A stretch of 64,000 bases of DNA from Thiorhodococcus minor (GCF_010820565.1 NZ_JAAIJQ010000007.1:1-64000); one strand, 5' to 3'. Positions 49,786-59,474 are shown, counted from the stretch's first letter. A program made the numbers and translations. The notes: a model not told the origin generated them from the letters alone.

Positions 49786-51526
49786 CGCCGACGCTTGCCG
49801 GTCTCCCCAGCCAGTGCCCGTTTCACCGCTCGCTATTCAAGGGCTTACCAAGGTCTTTCGCCCGGGCGGGCGGCTGGTGCAAGCGCTCGATGCGGTGACC
49901 TTTGACCTGTCGCCTGGCGTCGTGACCGGCCTCATCGGTCCGGATGGCGCGGGCAAGACGACGCTGATGCGAATCGCGGCCGGTCTCTTGGTGCCAGACG
50001 CGGGCAGCGTCAGTGTGCTTGGACTGGATGCTGTCGTCGAGCCGCTGAGCATTCAGAGTCAGATCGGCTACATGCCGCAGCGCTTCGGTCTCTACGAGGA
50101 CCTCAGCGTGCGCGAGAATCTGGACCTCTATGCCGATCTGCAGGGTGTCGCTGCCAGCCTTCGGCAGGAGCGCTATGACCGCTTGATGGAGATGACGGGA
50201 TTGGGGGCCTTCATGGGGCGGCTCGCCGGACGACTCTCCGGGGGCATGAAGCAGAAGCTCGGTCTCGCCTGTACGCTGCTCGATCCCCCGCGCTTGCTGC
50301 TGCTGGACGAGCCGACGGTCGGCGTCGACCCGGTCTCGCGTCGCGAGCTCTGGTCGATCGTCTATCGGCTGGTCGAGGAGGAGGGGATGTCGGTCCTGCT
50401 CTCGACCGCCTATCTCGACGAGGCCGAGCGCTGCGTCCAGGTCGTGCTCTTGCACCAGGGGCGTTTGGTCGACCAGGGTCCGCCCCGCCAGTTCAGCGAG
50501 CCCATGCGGGGCAAGACGTTTTGCGTGCGGATCGAGCCGGGCAAGCGGCGCGCCTTGCAGGCCCAGCTGAGTCGGCAGCCGGGCGTGCTGGACGCCGTGC
50601 TCCAAGGCGACGGCATCCGTGTGGTCCTCGATGCACAGTCCGACGAGCGGCCGCCCGAGGCCGCAATGGCCGACTGGCGGCCGGTGGATCCGCGTTTCGA
50701 GGACGGCTTCGTGGCGCTGCTAGGCTCCGGGCGCCGTCGGGGCGAGCTCCCGCGCCTGCGGGCCAAGTCGGCCTCGAGCGGGGACGCGATCGAGGTGACT
50801 GATCTCAGGCGTCGCTTCGGTGATTTCTTGGCGGTCAAGCGCTCGACCTTCAGCGTGCGCTCCGGCGAGGTCTTTGGCCTGCTGGGCGCGAACGGCGCGG
50901 GCAAGACCACGACCTTTCGCATGCTCTGCGGGCTCTTGCCGGTCAGTAGCGGGCGCGTGCGCGTGGCGGGCGTGGATCTGCGCCATGCCGCGGCCGAGGC
51001 GCGTGGGCGCATCGGCTATATGTCGCAGAAGTTCTCGCTCTATGCCAACTTGACGGTGCGGCAGAATCTCGATTTCTTCGCGCGGGCCTACGGCTTGCGC
51101 GGCCGCGAGGCCAAGGGGCGCATCCAATGGGCGCTCGACGCCTTCGGGCTTGGCGACTTTGGCGCCACGGAGAGCGGCACCTTGCCGTTGGGCTTCAAGC
51201 AGCGCCTGGCCATGGCCGCCGCGCTCATGCACGAGCCGGACATCCTCTTTCTCGATGAGCCGACCTCAGGGGTCGACCCCCTGGCGCGGCGCGAGCTCTG
51301 GGATCGGATCAATGTCCTGGCCGAGGGTGGGGTGACCGTGCTGGTGACGACGCATTTTATGGAAGAGGCCGAATACTGCGACCGGCTCGCCATCATGGCG
51401 TCCGGCGAGATCCTGGCGCTGGGCACGCCGACGGCAATCAAGGCGCGTGCCGCGCGCGAGGGCCAGCCCGAGCCGACGATGGAGCAGGCCTTCATCGACC
51501 TCATTCGCCACCTGGAGCCGGTCTGA
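49754..51526 (+). CDS. ABC exporter ATPase with two fused nucleotide-binding domains (YbhF-like)
   Basis: Two ABC domains are joined in one chain. The first has Walker A GPDGAGKTT, signature LSGGMKQKLGLA and Walker [14 protein letters not shown]. The second has GANGAGKTT, a weak signature LPLGFKQRLAMAA in place of LSGGQ, and ILFLDEPTSGVDP. The altered second signature is usual in YbhF-type tandem ATPases. The protein drives drug- or metabolite-type export through the two permeases encoded next, and shares its stop/start base (ATGA) with the first permease. The ATG at 49754 overlaps the adaptor gene. Confidence 0.92.
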   Translation: MPPLLQALGPSADACRSPQPVPVSPLAIQGLTKVFRPGGRLVQALDAVTFDLSPGVVTGLIGPDGAGKTTLMRIAAGLLVPDAGSVSVLGLDAVVEPLSIQSQIGYMPQRFGLYEDLSVRENLDLYADLQGVAASLRQERYDRLMEMTGLGAFMGRLAGRLSGGMKQKLGLACTLLDPPRLLLLDEPTVGVDPVSRRELWSIVYRLVEEEGMSVLLSTAYLDEAERCVQVVLLHQGRLVDQGPPRQFSEPMRGKTFCVRIEPGKRRALQAQLSRQPGVLDAVLQGDGIRVVLDAQSDERPPEAAMADWRPVDPRFEDGFVALLGSGRRRGELPRLRAKSASSGDAIEVTDLRRRFGDFLAVKRSTFSVRSGEVFGLLGANGAGKTTTFRMLCGLLPVSSGRVRVAGVDLRHAAAEARGRIGYMSQKFSLYANLTVRQNLDFFARAYGLRGREAKGRIQWALDAFGLGDFGATESGTLPLGFKQRLAMAAALMHEPDILFLDEPTSGVDPLARRELWDRINVLAEGGVTVLVTTHFMEEAEYCDRLAIMASGEILALGTPTAIKARAAREGQPEPTMEQAFIDLIRHLEPV

Positions 51527-52650
51527 TGGCCCGGCTCGTTTCGCGTCGTCTGGTCGGTCTGCTGCGCAAGGAGTCGCTGCAGATCCTGCGCGATCCCTCC
51601 AGCATCGCCATCGCCTTCGTGCTGCCCGTGGTCTTGCTGCTGTTGTTCGGCTACGGGGTTTCGCTCGACTCCAAGCATGTCCCGGTCGGGATCGTCGTCG
51701 AGCAGTCCAGCTCCGAGGCGGGCTCCTTCCTAGGGGCCTTTCAGCAGTCCGTCTATTTCGAGCCGCGCTTCTATGCGACCCGTCAGGCGGGCCGCGAGGC
51801 ATTGCGCCGGCACCAGGTGAAGGGATTCCTGGTGCTGCCCGCCGATTTCGCGCAGCGACTCAAGGCCGACCGCAATGCCCCGATCCAGGTGATCGTGAAC
51901 GGCGTGGATGCCAACTCCGCGCGGTTGCTGGAAGGCTATGTCCAAGGCGTCTGGACGAGCTGGCTGGAGCGTGAGCTGCAGGCCCGGCAGATCCAGGTCG
52001 CCCGCCCGGTCGAGCCGGAGACGCGGATCTGGTTCAACGCGGAGCTGGCCAGTCGCAACTATCTGGTACCCGGGCTGCTGGTAGTGAATATGACGCTGGT
52101 CGGTGCGCTCTTGACGGCCTTGGTGTTCGCGCGGGAGTGGGAGCGCGGTACCCTGGAGGCCCTGATGGTGACCCCGGTGACCCTGGGCGAGATCCTGATC
52201 GGCAAGCTGCTGCCCTACTTCGTGCTCGGCATGGGGGGTATGGTGCTTTCGGTGCTCATGGCGCTCTTTCTCTTCGGGGTGCCCATGCGTGGGTCCTTCT
52301 GGGTGCTCGCCGTCTGCTCGACCCTCTTTCTGCTGGCGGCGCTCGGCATGGGGCTGCTCATCTCCATCGTCACGCGCAACCAATTCGTCGCCGGGATGAT
52401 CGCCATCGTCGCGACCTTTCTGCCGGCCTTCCTGCTGTCGGGGTTTCTCTTCGATATCGGCAGCATGCCCGTTGTCGTTCAGGTGATCACCCACATCGTT
52501 GCGGCGCGCTACTTCGTCACCATCCTGCAGAGCCTCTTCCTGGCGGGTGACATCTGGAGCCTCGTCCTCCCTAACGCGGTGGCCTTGCTGCTGATGGCGG
52601 CCTTCTTCCTCGGCCTCAGCCGGCTGCTCCTGCGCAAACGCTTGGAGTAG
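51526..52650 (+). CDS. ABC-2 type permease (YbhS-like)
   Basis: A membrane permease of 374 residues with one N-terminal helix, a large periplasmic domain (about residues 45-170) and five C-terminal helices. The family motif AREWERGTLEALMVTPVTLGEILIGK, an amphipathic coupling helix, is complete. It forms a heterodimer with the following permease. The gene overlaps the ATPase gene by a single base. Confidence 0.92.
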   Translation: MARLVSRRLVGLLRKESLQILRDPSSIAIAFVLPVVLLLLFGYGVSLDSKHVPVGIVVEQSSSEAGSFLGAFQQSVYFEPRFYATRQAGREALRRHQVKGFLVLPADFAQRLKADRNAPIQVIVNGVDANSARLLEGYVQGVWTSWLERELQARQIQVARPVEPETRIWFNAELASRNYLVPGLLVVNMTLVGALLTALVFAREWERGTLEALMVTPVTLGEILIGKLLPYFVLGMGGMVLSVLMALFLFGVPMRGSFWVLAVCSTLFLLAALGMGLLISIVTRNQFVAGMIAIVATFLPAFLLSGFLFDIGSMPVVVQVITHIVAARYFVTILQSLFLAGDIWSLVLPNAVALLLMAAFFLGLSRLLLRKRLE

Positions 52651-52654
52651 GCGC

Positions 52655-53764
52655 ATGCTTGGACGCATCTTGGCGCTGACGGTGAAAGAGCTTCTCGCGC
52701 TGCTGAAGGACAAGCGCAGTCGATTCGTCGTCGTCGTTCCCCCCTTCATCCAGCTGCTGGTGTTCGGCTATGCGGCCTCCTTCGACCTCAATCACATCCC
52801 ATACGCCGTCTATGATCGCGATGGCGGCTATGCGGCGCGGGAGCTGCTGGCGCATTTCGAGGGTGCGCCCAGCTTCCAGCTGGTGAGCAGCATCCGTCGC
52901 CAGGAGGAGATCGCGGCGCTGATCGACCGGCGCGACGCGCTCTTGGTAATCCAGATCCCGCCAGGCTTCACCGCAGACCTGGTCTCTGGCCGCACCGCGC
53001 CCGCGCAGATCCTGATCGATGGTCGCAACTCCAACAGCGCCCAGGTGGTGCAAACCTATGTCTCGCGCATCCTCGCCGGCTTCAATCAGGACTGGGTCGC
53101 TCGGCACCAGCTGCAGGGCATGCCCGTGAGCCTGGTGACGCGCGCCTGGTACAACCCGAACTTGGAGAGCCGCTGGTTCTTCGTGTCCGGGCTGGTCGGC
53201 CTGCTGACCCTGGTCGTCACCATGATGGTGACCGCGCTCTCGGTCGCGCGCGAGCGCGAGCAGGGGACCTTCGATCAGCTCCTGGTGACGCCTTTGAGGC
53301 CGTTCGAGATTCTTATCGGCAAGGCCATGCCCGGGGTGTTGATCGGCGCGCTGGAGGCCTCCTTGGTCGTCACCTTGGCCGTCTTCTGGTTCGGAGTGCC
53401 GCTGACGGGTGGGCTGGGAGTCCTCTACTGCGGGATCTTCCTGTTCGTGCTCGCGGCCGTCGGCGTGGGCCTGATGATCTCCTCGCTCGCCGCCACACTG
53501 CAGCAGGCCCTGCTCGGCGCCTTCCTCTTCATGGTGCCGGCCGTTATCCTCTCAGGGTTCGCGACACCCATCGACAATATGCCGGCAGCGGTGCAGCTGC
53601 TGACCCTGGTGGATCCCCTCAGGTATTACCTCCTGATCCTGCGCAGCGTCTTTCTCGAAGGCGCCGGCTTCGAGCTGCTGCTTCACCAGATGTGGCCGCT
53701 CGGACTGATCGCGCTCGCGACCCTCTCCGCGGCGAGCTGGCTGTTCCGGCACCGCATGACCTAG
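52655..53764 (+). CDS. ABC-2 type permease (YbhR-like)
   Basis: This 369-residue membrane permease has the same design: one N-terminal helix, a periplasmic domain and five C-terminal helices. AREREQGTFDQLLVTPLRPFEILIGK is its coupling segment. It starts 5 bases after the first permease. The substrate of this four-gene exporter cannot be read from the sequence. Confidence 0.92.
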   Translation: MLGRILALTVKELLALLKDKRSRFVVVVPPFIQLLVFGYAASFDLNHIPYAVYDRDGGYAARELLAHFEGAPSFQLVSSIRRQEEIAALIDRRDALLVIQIPPGFTADLVSGRTAPAQILIDGRNSNSAQVVQTYVSRILAGFNQDWVARHQLQGMPVSLVTRAWYNPNLESRWFFVSGLVGLLTLVVTMMVTALSVAREREQGTFDQLLVTPLRPFEILIGKAMPGVLIGALEASLVVTLAVFWFGVPLTGGLGVLYCGIFLFVLAAVGVGLMISSLAATLQQALLGAFLFMVPAVILSGFATPIDNMPAAVQLLTLVDPLRYYLLILRSVFLEGAGFELLLHQMWPLGLIALATLSAASWLFRHRMT

Positions 53765-53833
53765 GTCTTTGCGTTTGCGGCACGGCGAGGCCCGTGAGAT
53801 ATTTGCCGGCTTTGGTTTTCTGGGGGGCTTCTC

Positions 53834-54844
53834 CTGCAACAGTGCGTTCCACCAGAGCACGGCGGCCGGCTGCGCGTCGCGGCCGAGCGCTTCGGCATTC
53901 CGTTCTCGGATTGGCTCGACCTCTCCACCGGAATCAATCCGCAGGCCTGGCCGCCTCCCGCGGTGCCAGGCTCCGCTTGGCACCGCTTGCCGGAGGCGGA
54001 CGACGGCCTGGAGCAGGCCGCCGCTCGCTATTACGGCGCCGCGTCGCCCTTGCCGTTGGCGGGCTCTCAGGCCGCGATCCAGGCGCTCCCGCTTCTGCGC
54101 TCGCCATGCCGGGTGGGGGTGCCGGACGTGGGCTATCAGGAGCACGCCTATGCTTGGCGCCGTGCCGGCCATGAGGTCGTGTCCCTGCCTGGGTGCGATC
54201 TGGATCGCTACCTCGACGCCGGCTCGGGCGCGCTCGATTGCCTCGTCGTCATCAACCCCAACAACCCGACCGGTCGCCGCTTCTCGCAGGAGACCCTGTT
54301 GGGCTGGCTCGAGCACCTCGCGGGCCGGGGCGGCTGGCTGATTCTGGACGAGGCCTTCATGGACCCGACGCCAGGACAAAGCATGCTTGCCCATGCGGGG
54401 CGTCCGGGGCTGATCATCCTGCGCTCGCTCGGAAAGTTCTTCGGCCTGGCTGGAGCGCGCGTCGGCTTTCTCTACGCGGAGGCCGAGGTCAGGGCATCTG
54501 TCGGGCGTTTCCTCGGGCCCTGGACACTGAGCGGCCCCTCGCGCTGGGCGGCTGCCCGCGCCCTGGAGGACCGTCACTGGCAGGTCGAGACGCGCTCTGC
54601 GCTGCAGGCAGCCTCCGCGAGGCTGGCGCGCTTGCTCTCCACCAATGGCCTTGCGGCAAGCGGCGGTACGCCGCTCTTTCAGTGGGTCCAGACCGAAAGG
54701 GCTGGGGTCATCCATGAGAGGCTCGCGGCACGAGGGATTCTCACGCGCCACTTCCAGGAGCCTCTTAGCCTGAGGTTTGGGCTGCCCGGAGAGGAGTCGG
54801 ACTGGGAGCGTCTCGAGGATGCGCTTCGGCTGCTGTCTCTCTGA
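53834..54844 (+). CDS. cobD: CobD-like threonine-phosphate decarboxylase
   Basis: CobD is a PLP enzyme making aminopropanol phosphate for cobalamin. The N-terminal pattern EHGGRLRVAAERFGIPFSDWLDLSTGINPQAWP is the family signature, and NPNNPTGRRF, LDEAFMD and LRSLGKFFGLAGARVGF (with the PLP lysine in SLGKFFG) follow. The required N-terminal residues run from at least 53840, but the in-frame stretch from the stop at 53795 to 53840 has no ATG, GTG or TTG. CTG at 53834, with TGGGGGG upstream, is the best start; GTG at 53963 would delete 43 conserved residues. A frameshift or sequencing error ahead of the gene is the alternative. Confidence 0.8.
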   Translation: MQQCVPPEHGGRLRVAAERFGIPFSDWLDLSTGINPQAWPPPAVPGSAWHRLPEADDGLEQAAARYYGAASPLPLAGSQAAIQALPLLRSPCRVGVPDVGYQEHAYAWRRAGHEVVSLPGCDLDRYLDAGSGALDCLVVINPNNPTGRRFSQETLLGWLEHLAGRGGWLILDEAFMDPTPGQSMLAHAGRPGLIILRSLGKFFGLAGARVGFLYAEAEVRASVGRFLGPWTLSGPSRWAAARALEDRHWQVETRSALQAASARLARLLSTNGLAASGGTPLFQWVQTERAGVIHERLAARGILTRHFQEPLSLRFGLPGEESDWERLEDALRLLSL

Positions 54845-54968
54845 AGTCGTCGCGTCCGCTCGCGACAGGCTCGGTATCCAAGGCTGGCAGATCTATCCCG
54901 ACCCGGCCTCTGTCATCGGCGCCTTGCGTCCTCGCGGCCCCTGATTCTCCGATTTGGACGCACAAGTC

Positions 54969-55850
54969 ATGCTCCCGAACTGGCTCGAAGTTCCGGCAGC
55001 CGAACATTTCAAACTTCACGATGAGCGTAGCCTGGTCGATGACGGCCAGGTCCTGGCTAGGCCCGCCGCTGACTGGGGTGAGTCCTCACGCAAGACGGTG
55101 ACGGCCTCGGCTCGGGCGTGCTGGTCGAGTGGCGCGGGCGGCACCGGCCTGCGGCTGGCGATCTTCGTGTCCGACCCGCGTCTCGCCGTCGCGCTCGCTC
55201 GGCTTGCCGCTTCGAAGGTCCAGCCTGCAAACGCCCGATCCCCTGTGGGTGGTGAGCTCCTGCCTTGGCTGTGCCGCCAGGATCTCGAGCTGGAGATCCT
55301 GGAGCCCGGCATGCTCGCCCTGGCAGCCTCTGCCGGGGAGGCGCGTGGCGGCGACCCTGTCGATGTCCCGCGGCATGAAACAGCGGCCCGTCACTGGGTC
55401 GACGTTGCCTTGAGCGTTGGGCGGCATGCGGCCGAGCGTGCGAAGCTCGCCGGTTGCCGGCAGCTCGGCTGCGCGGCCCCCCTGGCCTGGGCGGATCGAG
55501 GCGAGGCAGCGCTGGGGAGGCGGAGGACTGGAGGCGGATTCGGGGGGGCGTCAGGTCAGCCGATGGCGGTGCCGTTTCTGGGCCCTGATGCCAGTCAAAA
55601 AGCGTATGACTGGCTATGCGCGAGCGAAGACTTCGAGCGTGCTGCGATGGTGGGGGCCATGGTGGCTTGTGCCCAGATGGGGCTCGAGGCGGTCGTCTGT
55701 GGCGCTCAGGCCAGGACGGCAGCGGAAGCCGTAGCAGGGCTCTGCCCAGGGGCTGCCTCTTGGCTCGAGTATGAATTCGTCGACTCCGGCCTTGCGCATG
55801 GGGCCAAGCTGTCGCCGGCCCCGGGTGCCAGGCTGGCCCTGGCCCGCTAA
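54969..55850 (+). CDS. Divergent CobT-like protein (phosphoribosyltransferase fold) lacking catalytic motif
   Basis: Not clearly recognised at family level. The segment ALSVGRHAAERAKLAGCRQLGCAA resembles the ALEAGRELAERLAAEG..LLGLGE part of CobT, and MVGAMVACAQMGLEAVVCG...AVAGLCPGAASWLEYEF resembles its later 'AG..LA...PVVVDG...A...PWL' region. The end reads VDSGLAHGAKLSPAPGARLAL where CobT has the catalytic LRLGEGTGA, and the GIGNTT motif is also gone. CobT attaches the lower base to cobalamin. Placement right after cobD supports a cobalamin link. If real, it is an inactive or repurposed paralogue. The ATG at 54969 is used. Confidence 0.4.
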   Translation: MLPNWLEVPAAEHFKLHDERSLVDDGQVLARPAADWGESSRKTVTASARACWSSGAGGTGLRLAIFVSDPRLAVALARLAASKVQPANARSPVGGELLPWLCRQDLELEILEPGMLALAASAGEARGGDPVDVPRHETAARHWVDVALSVGRHAAERAKLAGCRQLGCAAPLAWADRGEAALGRRRTGGGFGGASGQPMAVPFLGPDASQKAYDWLCASEDFERAAMVGAMVACAQMGLEAVVCGAQARTAAEAVAGLCPGAASWLEYEFVDSGLAHGAKLSPAPGARLALAR

Positions 55851-56164
55851 TCAGCCATGGTCAGGGCTCGGCTGATGTCGCGTGCGCTGATCTCGTGCTT
55901 GTCGGCTTGCCGATCGTGCGGCTTATCCTGTCTCATTTGGTGTCTAAGGACGTTCAGCTCCCAGATCCGCTCGGCGAGCGTGCGACGCAGCTCCGCCTTC
56001 TCGAGCTCGGTGCTCAGCAGCTTGCGTCCCAGCCACTCCAGCCGGATTCCGACCACGTCGAGCTTGGTCCGCGTCGAGGCAATCGACTGCTCGAGCCGCT
56101 GGAGCCGGTGCTCGTTGAGGTTGGCGATCTGACAATTGGCAGGGCAGGGAACTGTATCTGGCAT
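55847..56164 (-). CDS. Small coiled-coil protein with N-terminal Cys pair
   Basis: A 105-residue protein without a recognised family. It opens MPDTVPCPANCQIANL, with a C-x3-C pair, followed by two long charged helices (HRLQRLEQSIASTRTK, ELEKAELRRTLAERIWELNVL) predicted to form a coiled coil, and an acidic/basic tail. The ATG at 56164 is preceded by AAGGAG at ideal spacing. It converges on the CobT-like gene with a 4-base overlap of the ends. Confidence 0.7.
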   Translation of the reverse strand: MPDTVPCPANCQIANLNEHRLQRLEQSIASTRTKLDVVGIRLEWLGRKLLSTELEKAELRRTLAERIWELNVLRHQMRQDKPHDRQADKHEISARDISRALTMAD

Positions 56165-56465
56165 CTCAACTCCTTCCGACTTAAGGCGTGCTGCTTTTCC
56201 ACATCCTATCCCCTGGCGGCGTCTTGAATATCCGGAAGAACACCTATCCGTGTATCTCTTTCCGCGGACGCTACGCCAGGACGGCATGAGTCGCTGTGAT
56301 GCGGGCTGCGGAGCATGCTCGACAGTCGCGAGCCGGCGCCCCTGCTAGGCCGCAAAAGCCGTCTTCGAGTCGCGAGCGGATCGGGCTCGAATGAGCCGCC
56401 AGCCTCCAGTTGGTGGCTGACAGCGCTTCTCGGGATCTAGGGTGCAGGGGGCGATTCGCATCGCC
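56165..56465. other. 301-base intergenic region with a CCAGCC-type motif
   Basis: It contains the dispersed motif GCCGCCAGCCTCCAGTTGG (56394-56410) and no recognised gene or terminator. It separates the coiled-coil gene start from the transporter gene end. Confidence 0.4.
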
Positions 56466-58439
56466 TCAAGTCCCGCCGCTGCCGAAGATCAGGTTGAGCA
56501 TGACGAGGGCGACGACCAGGAAGAGAACGGTCATGATGCCGCCGGCCTTCATGTAGTCTGGAACGCGGTAGCCGCCTGGTCCCATGATGAGCGCGTTGAC
56601 TTGGTGCGTCGGGATGAGGAAGGAGTTCGAGGTGGCGATGGCGACCGTGAGCGCGAAGACGGCGGGATTGGCTCCGGCGCCGATCGCCATGTTGACCGCG
56701 AGGGGGACCAGCAGCACGGTCGCGCCCACGTTCGACATCACCAGCGTGAAGAAGGTCGCCAGGATGGCGAGGGCTGTTTGGATGACCCAGATCGGCACGT
56801 CACCCAGCGCCGCCAACGTCTGGTCGGCGATCCAGGCCGCCGTGCCGCTCTGCTCGACCGCCAGGCCGAGCGGAATCAGAGATGCGAGCAGGAAGACGGT
56901 CTTCCAGCTGACCGCCTCATAGGCCTCTTCCATGGATAGGACGCCGGTCAGCACCATGCCGACCGCGCCGGTCAGCAAGGCGACGGAGAGCCTCAGGTCG
57001 GTGAAGAGAACCAGGCTGAGGGTGAGAAAGAAGAGCAAGAGGGCGACTGGGACCTTGTGTGGGCGTAGCTCCTCATGCGGATACTCTGTCGTCACCACCA
57101 CGAAGTTGCGGTCCTTCTCGATGCGGGCGAGGTCGGCCCAGGTGGTATGGACGACCAGGGCATCGCCCGGCTCGAAAGGCGTGTTGCGGACCCCCCCTGT
57201 GCGGTAGGTGATCTGAGTGCCGCCACGATTGATCGCGAGCAGCGAGAGCCCATAGGTCTTGCGCATCCAGACGTCGCGGGCGGTCTTGCCGATGAGCGCA
57301 GAGCCGGGCGGGATGACGATCTCGGCAACGCCTGCCTTGGTATTCGCCATGGTCTCCGCGAAGAGGTCCAGATCCGGCTTCGGTTGGAGCTTGTTGGCGT
57401 CGATCAGGTCCGGAAAGGCATCCGGCCCCCCAAGCAGGCACAGGGTTGCGCCGGCCTCGATGCCGAGTGTGCGGTCGATGCCGTCGGCGCCGAAGCGCAG
57501 ACCATCGCCCTTCTCCACGCCGACGATGCGCACCTTCCACAGGCGCTCTAGCGCGTCGACGCTCTGACCGATGAGCGCGCTCTCTGACGGGACGCGCAGC
57601 TCGCGGATCTCGAAGTCGCTGAGTCCATAGGTGTCGGCGAAGTATTGACTGGTATCGCTGCCTTCGAGCTTGTCGGTGCCGCGCGATGGCAGGACCAATC
57701 GGCCCGCGATGACGAAGTAGACGATGCCGGCGACGAGGAGAGCGGCGCCGATGGGCGTGACGTCGAAGAGCTGGAAGGTGCGCATCGGCGCGATGCCTTC
57801 CGGCAGTGCTTGATTGGACGTCAGGATCAGATCGTTCAGCAGGATCAGCGGGCTCGAGCCGACCATGGTGATGGTGCCGCCAAGGATGGCGCAGAAGCCC
57901 ATGGGCATCAGCAGGCGCGACATGGGCAGGCCGGTGCGCGCCGAGATGCGGCTGACGACCGGGAGGAAGAGGGCTGCGGCGCCGACATTCTGCATGAAGC
58001 TGGAGATGACGCCCACGGTGCCCGAGAGCAGCGGGATGATGCGTGCCTCCGTTGCACCCCCGATGCGCATGATGAAGGCCGCGACCTTGGACATGATCCC
58101 GGTCTTGTCGAGGCCGGCGCCCACGATCATGACGGCGATGATGGAGATGACCGCGTTACTGGAGAAGCCGTCGAAGAGGTTCTCGACGGGCACCAAGCCT
58201 TGCTCGAGTCCGATCCAGGGGGCGGCCAGGCCGGTCAGGCCGAGCAGGACCATCACGGTCACGGCCGCGACATCGACGCTGACGACCTCGAAGGCGAAGA
58301 GAAAGATGGTCAGCAGCAAGAAGCCGGTGACCCATGCGATCTCCGTGCTCGGGACGACGCCCGCTAGGTAGATCCCAACAATGGCAAAGAAGGCGGCGGC
58401 GATGTCCTGTTGGGACAGGCCTCGGAGTGTTTTGAGCAT
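56466..58439 (-). CDS. SLC13/SAC1-type anion permease with two RCK_C domains
   Basis: A 657-residue membrane transporter with two sets of membrane helices (residues about 5-185 and 430-655) flanking two cytoplasmic TrkA/RCK C-terminal domains (about 205-400; ELRVPSESALIGQSV and EIVIPPGSALIGKTA). Such permeases belong to the sodium:sulfate / dicarboxylate group; sulfate, sulfite or organic acids are candidate substrates. NVGAAALFLPVV, MPMGFCAILGGTITMVGSSPL and SNVGATVLLVPLA are helical re-entrant loops of the superfamily. The ATG at 58439 is preferred to starts upstream, which add a basic, non-helical leader. Confidence 0.88.
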   Translation of the reverse strand: MLKTLRGLSQQDIAAAFFAIVGIYLAGVVPSTEIAWVTGFLLLTIFLFAFEVVSVDVAAVTVMVLLGLTGLAAPWIGLEQGLVPVENLFDGFSSNAVISIIAVMIVGAGLDKTGIMSKVAAFIMRIGGATEARIIPLLSGTVGVISSFMQNVGAAALFLPVVSRISARTGLPMSRLLMPMGFCAILGGTITMVGSSPLILLNDLILTSNQALPEGIAPMRTFQLFDVTPIGAALLVAGIVYFVIAGRLVLPSRGTDKLEGSDTSQYFADTYGLSDFEIRELRVPSESALIGQSVDALERLWKVRIVGVEKGDGLRFGADGIDRTLGIEAGATLCLLGGPDAFPDLIDANKLQPKPDLDLFAETMANTKAGVAEIVIPPGSALIGKTARDVWMRKTYGLSLLAINRGGTQITYRTGGVRNTPFEPGDALVVHTTWADLARIEKDRNFVVVTTEYPHEELRPHKVPVALLLFFLTLSLVLFTDLRLSVALLTGAVGMVLTGVLSMEEAYEAVSWKTVFLLASLIPLGLAVEQSGTAAWIADQTLAALGDVPIWVIQTALAILATFFTLVMSNVGATVLLVPLAVNMAIGAGANPAVFALTVAIATSNSFLIPTHQVNALIMGPGGYRVPDYMKAGGIMTVLFLVVALVMLNLIFGSGGT

Positions 58440-58703
58440 GGAACGGGTCCCCCTCTTACGACAGATCTCGTGCGGCTTCTTCTTCGCTGGACGCATGGCA
58501 GCGCTTAGAGCCTTCGGGAGGCCGGGAAGCGCCCTTCGCTTCTGGGCCCGGCAGAGATCATACGTTAATGATTGCTAATATTTCTCGGTTTTTCCTGCCT
58601 TCCGATCTCGCGACGCGATAGGGCGGTGGTGTAGTCTCCGCCACTGGACAGCTTGCCGCGCATCCTCGCGAGATGCGATTCCCAGGACTCCGGAGCCACT
58701 CAG

Positions 58704-59474
58704 ATGATCAGGCCCGCTACTCGCTTTTCCGTTGCGCTCATGCTCCTCATCGGGGCACTCCTGGCTTCGGCCGACCCGACCAGGCCCTTGCCGCGTGTGG
58801 AGGTTTCGGGAGAGCTCGCGAGGCTGATGCAGGAGCTTGACTTCGAGGTGAAGGGGATCGAGCAGACGCAGGACGCGATCGGTCACGCGGGCGGTGAAGA
58901 CCCGGTCGAGCGCCTGCATCTGCTGTTGGAGGACTTCGATCACATCATCCTCCAGGGAAGCCCGGGAGAGATCGAGCGGGTCATCATTCTGGGCGAGAAG
59001 TCGGATTATGTGCCACCGCCCTTGGTCGTCGAGGGCGGGGCGGACGACGCGGAGGCGGGCGCCGGCGAAGACGAGGGTGGCGACGCGATCATCCTCACCA
59101 CGCGGCGCCAGGGGGCCTCTCACGTCGTGACCCTGGGATTGGAGGGGCCCAGCAAGCAGCGTGTCGAGGAGGCCATGCTGATCGACACGGGTGCGGATCG
59201 CGTCGTGCTGCCCATGTCGCTCGTCTCGGCGCTGGGGCTCGGGAGTGATGCGCTCAAGCCTCAGCAGGTGCAGACGGCCAATGGCACCGTGGATGCCCGC
59301 ATCGGCCGGTTGAGCGCGGTCTGGCTGGGCGAGACGCGCGTCGAGGACGTCGAGGTCGCCTTCATCGACGATCAGAAGCTCGGTGGAACCTCGCTACTGG
59401 GGATGAGCTTGCTGGGACGCTTCCGGATGACGATCGACGACGACAAGAATCAGCTCACCTTGGCGACCAAGTAG
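58704..59474 (+). CDS. Exported retropepsin-like aspartyl protease
   Basis: A signal peptide (RFSVALMLLIGALLASA) is followed by a helical/acidic region and a C-terminal retropepsin domain (about residues 135-255). The catalytic motif AMLIDTGADRVVLP has the D-T-G triad, and ADVFVDD..LGGTSLLGMSLLGRF is the typical end of TIGR02281-like periplasmic aspartyl proteases. The acidic stretch GGADDAEAGAGEDEGGD lies before the domain. The ATG at 58704 yields the signal peptide. The full length is 256 residues. Confidence 0.85.
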   Translation: MIRPATRFSVALMLLIGALLASADPTRPLPRVEVSGELARLMQELDFEVKGIEQTQDAIGHAGGEDPVERLHLLLEDFDHIILQGSPGEIERVIILGEKSDYVPPPLVVEGGADDAEAGAGEDEGGDAIILTTRRQGASHVVTLGLEGPSKQRVEEAMLIDTGADRVVLPMSLVSALGLGSDALKPQQVQTANGTVDARIGRLSAVWLGETRVEDVEVAFIDDQKLGGTSLLGMSLLGRFRMTIDDDKNQLTLATK

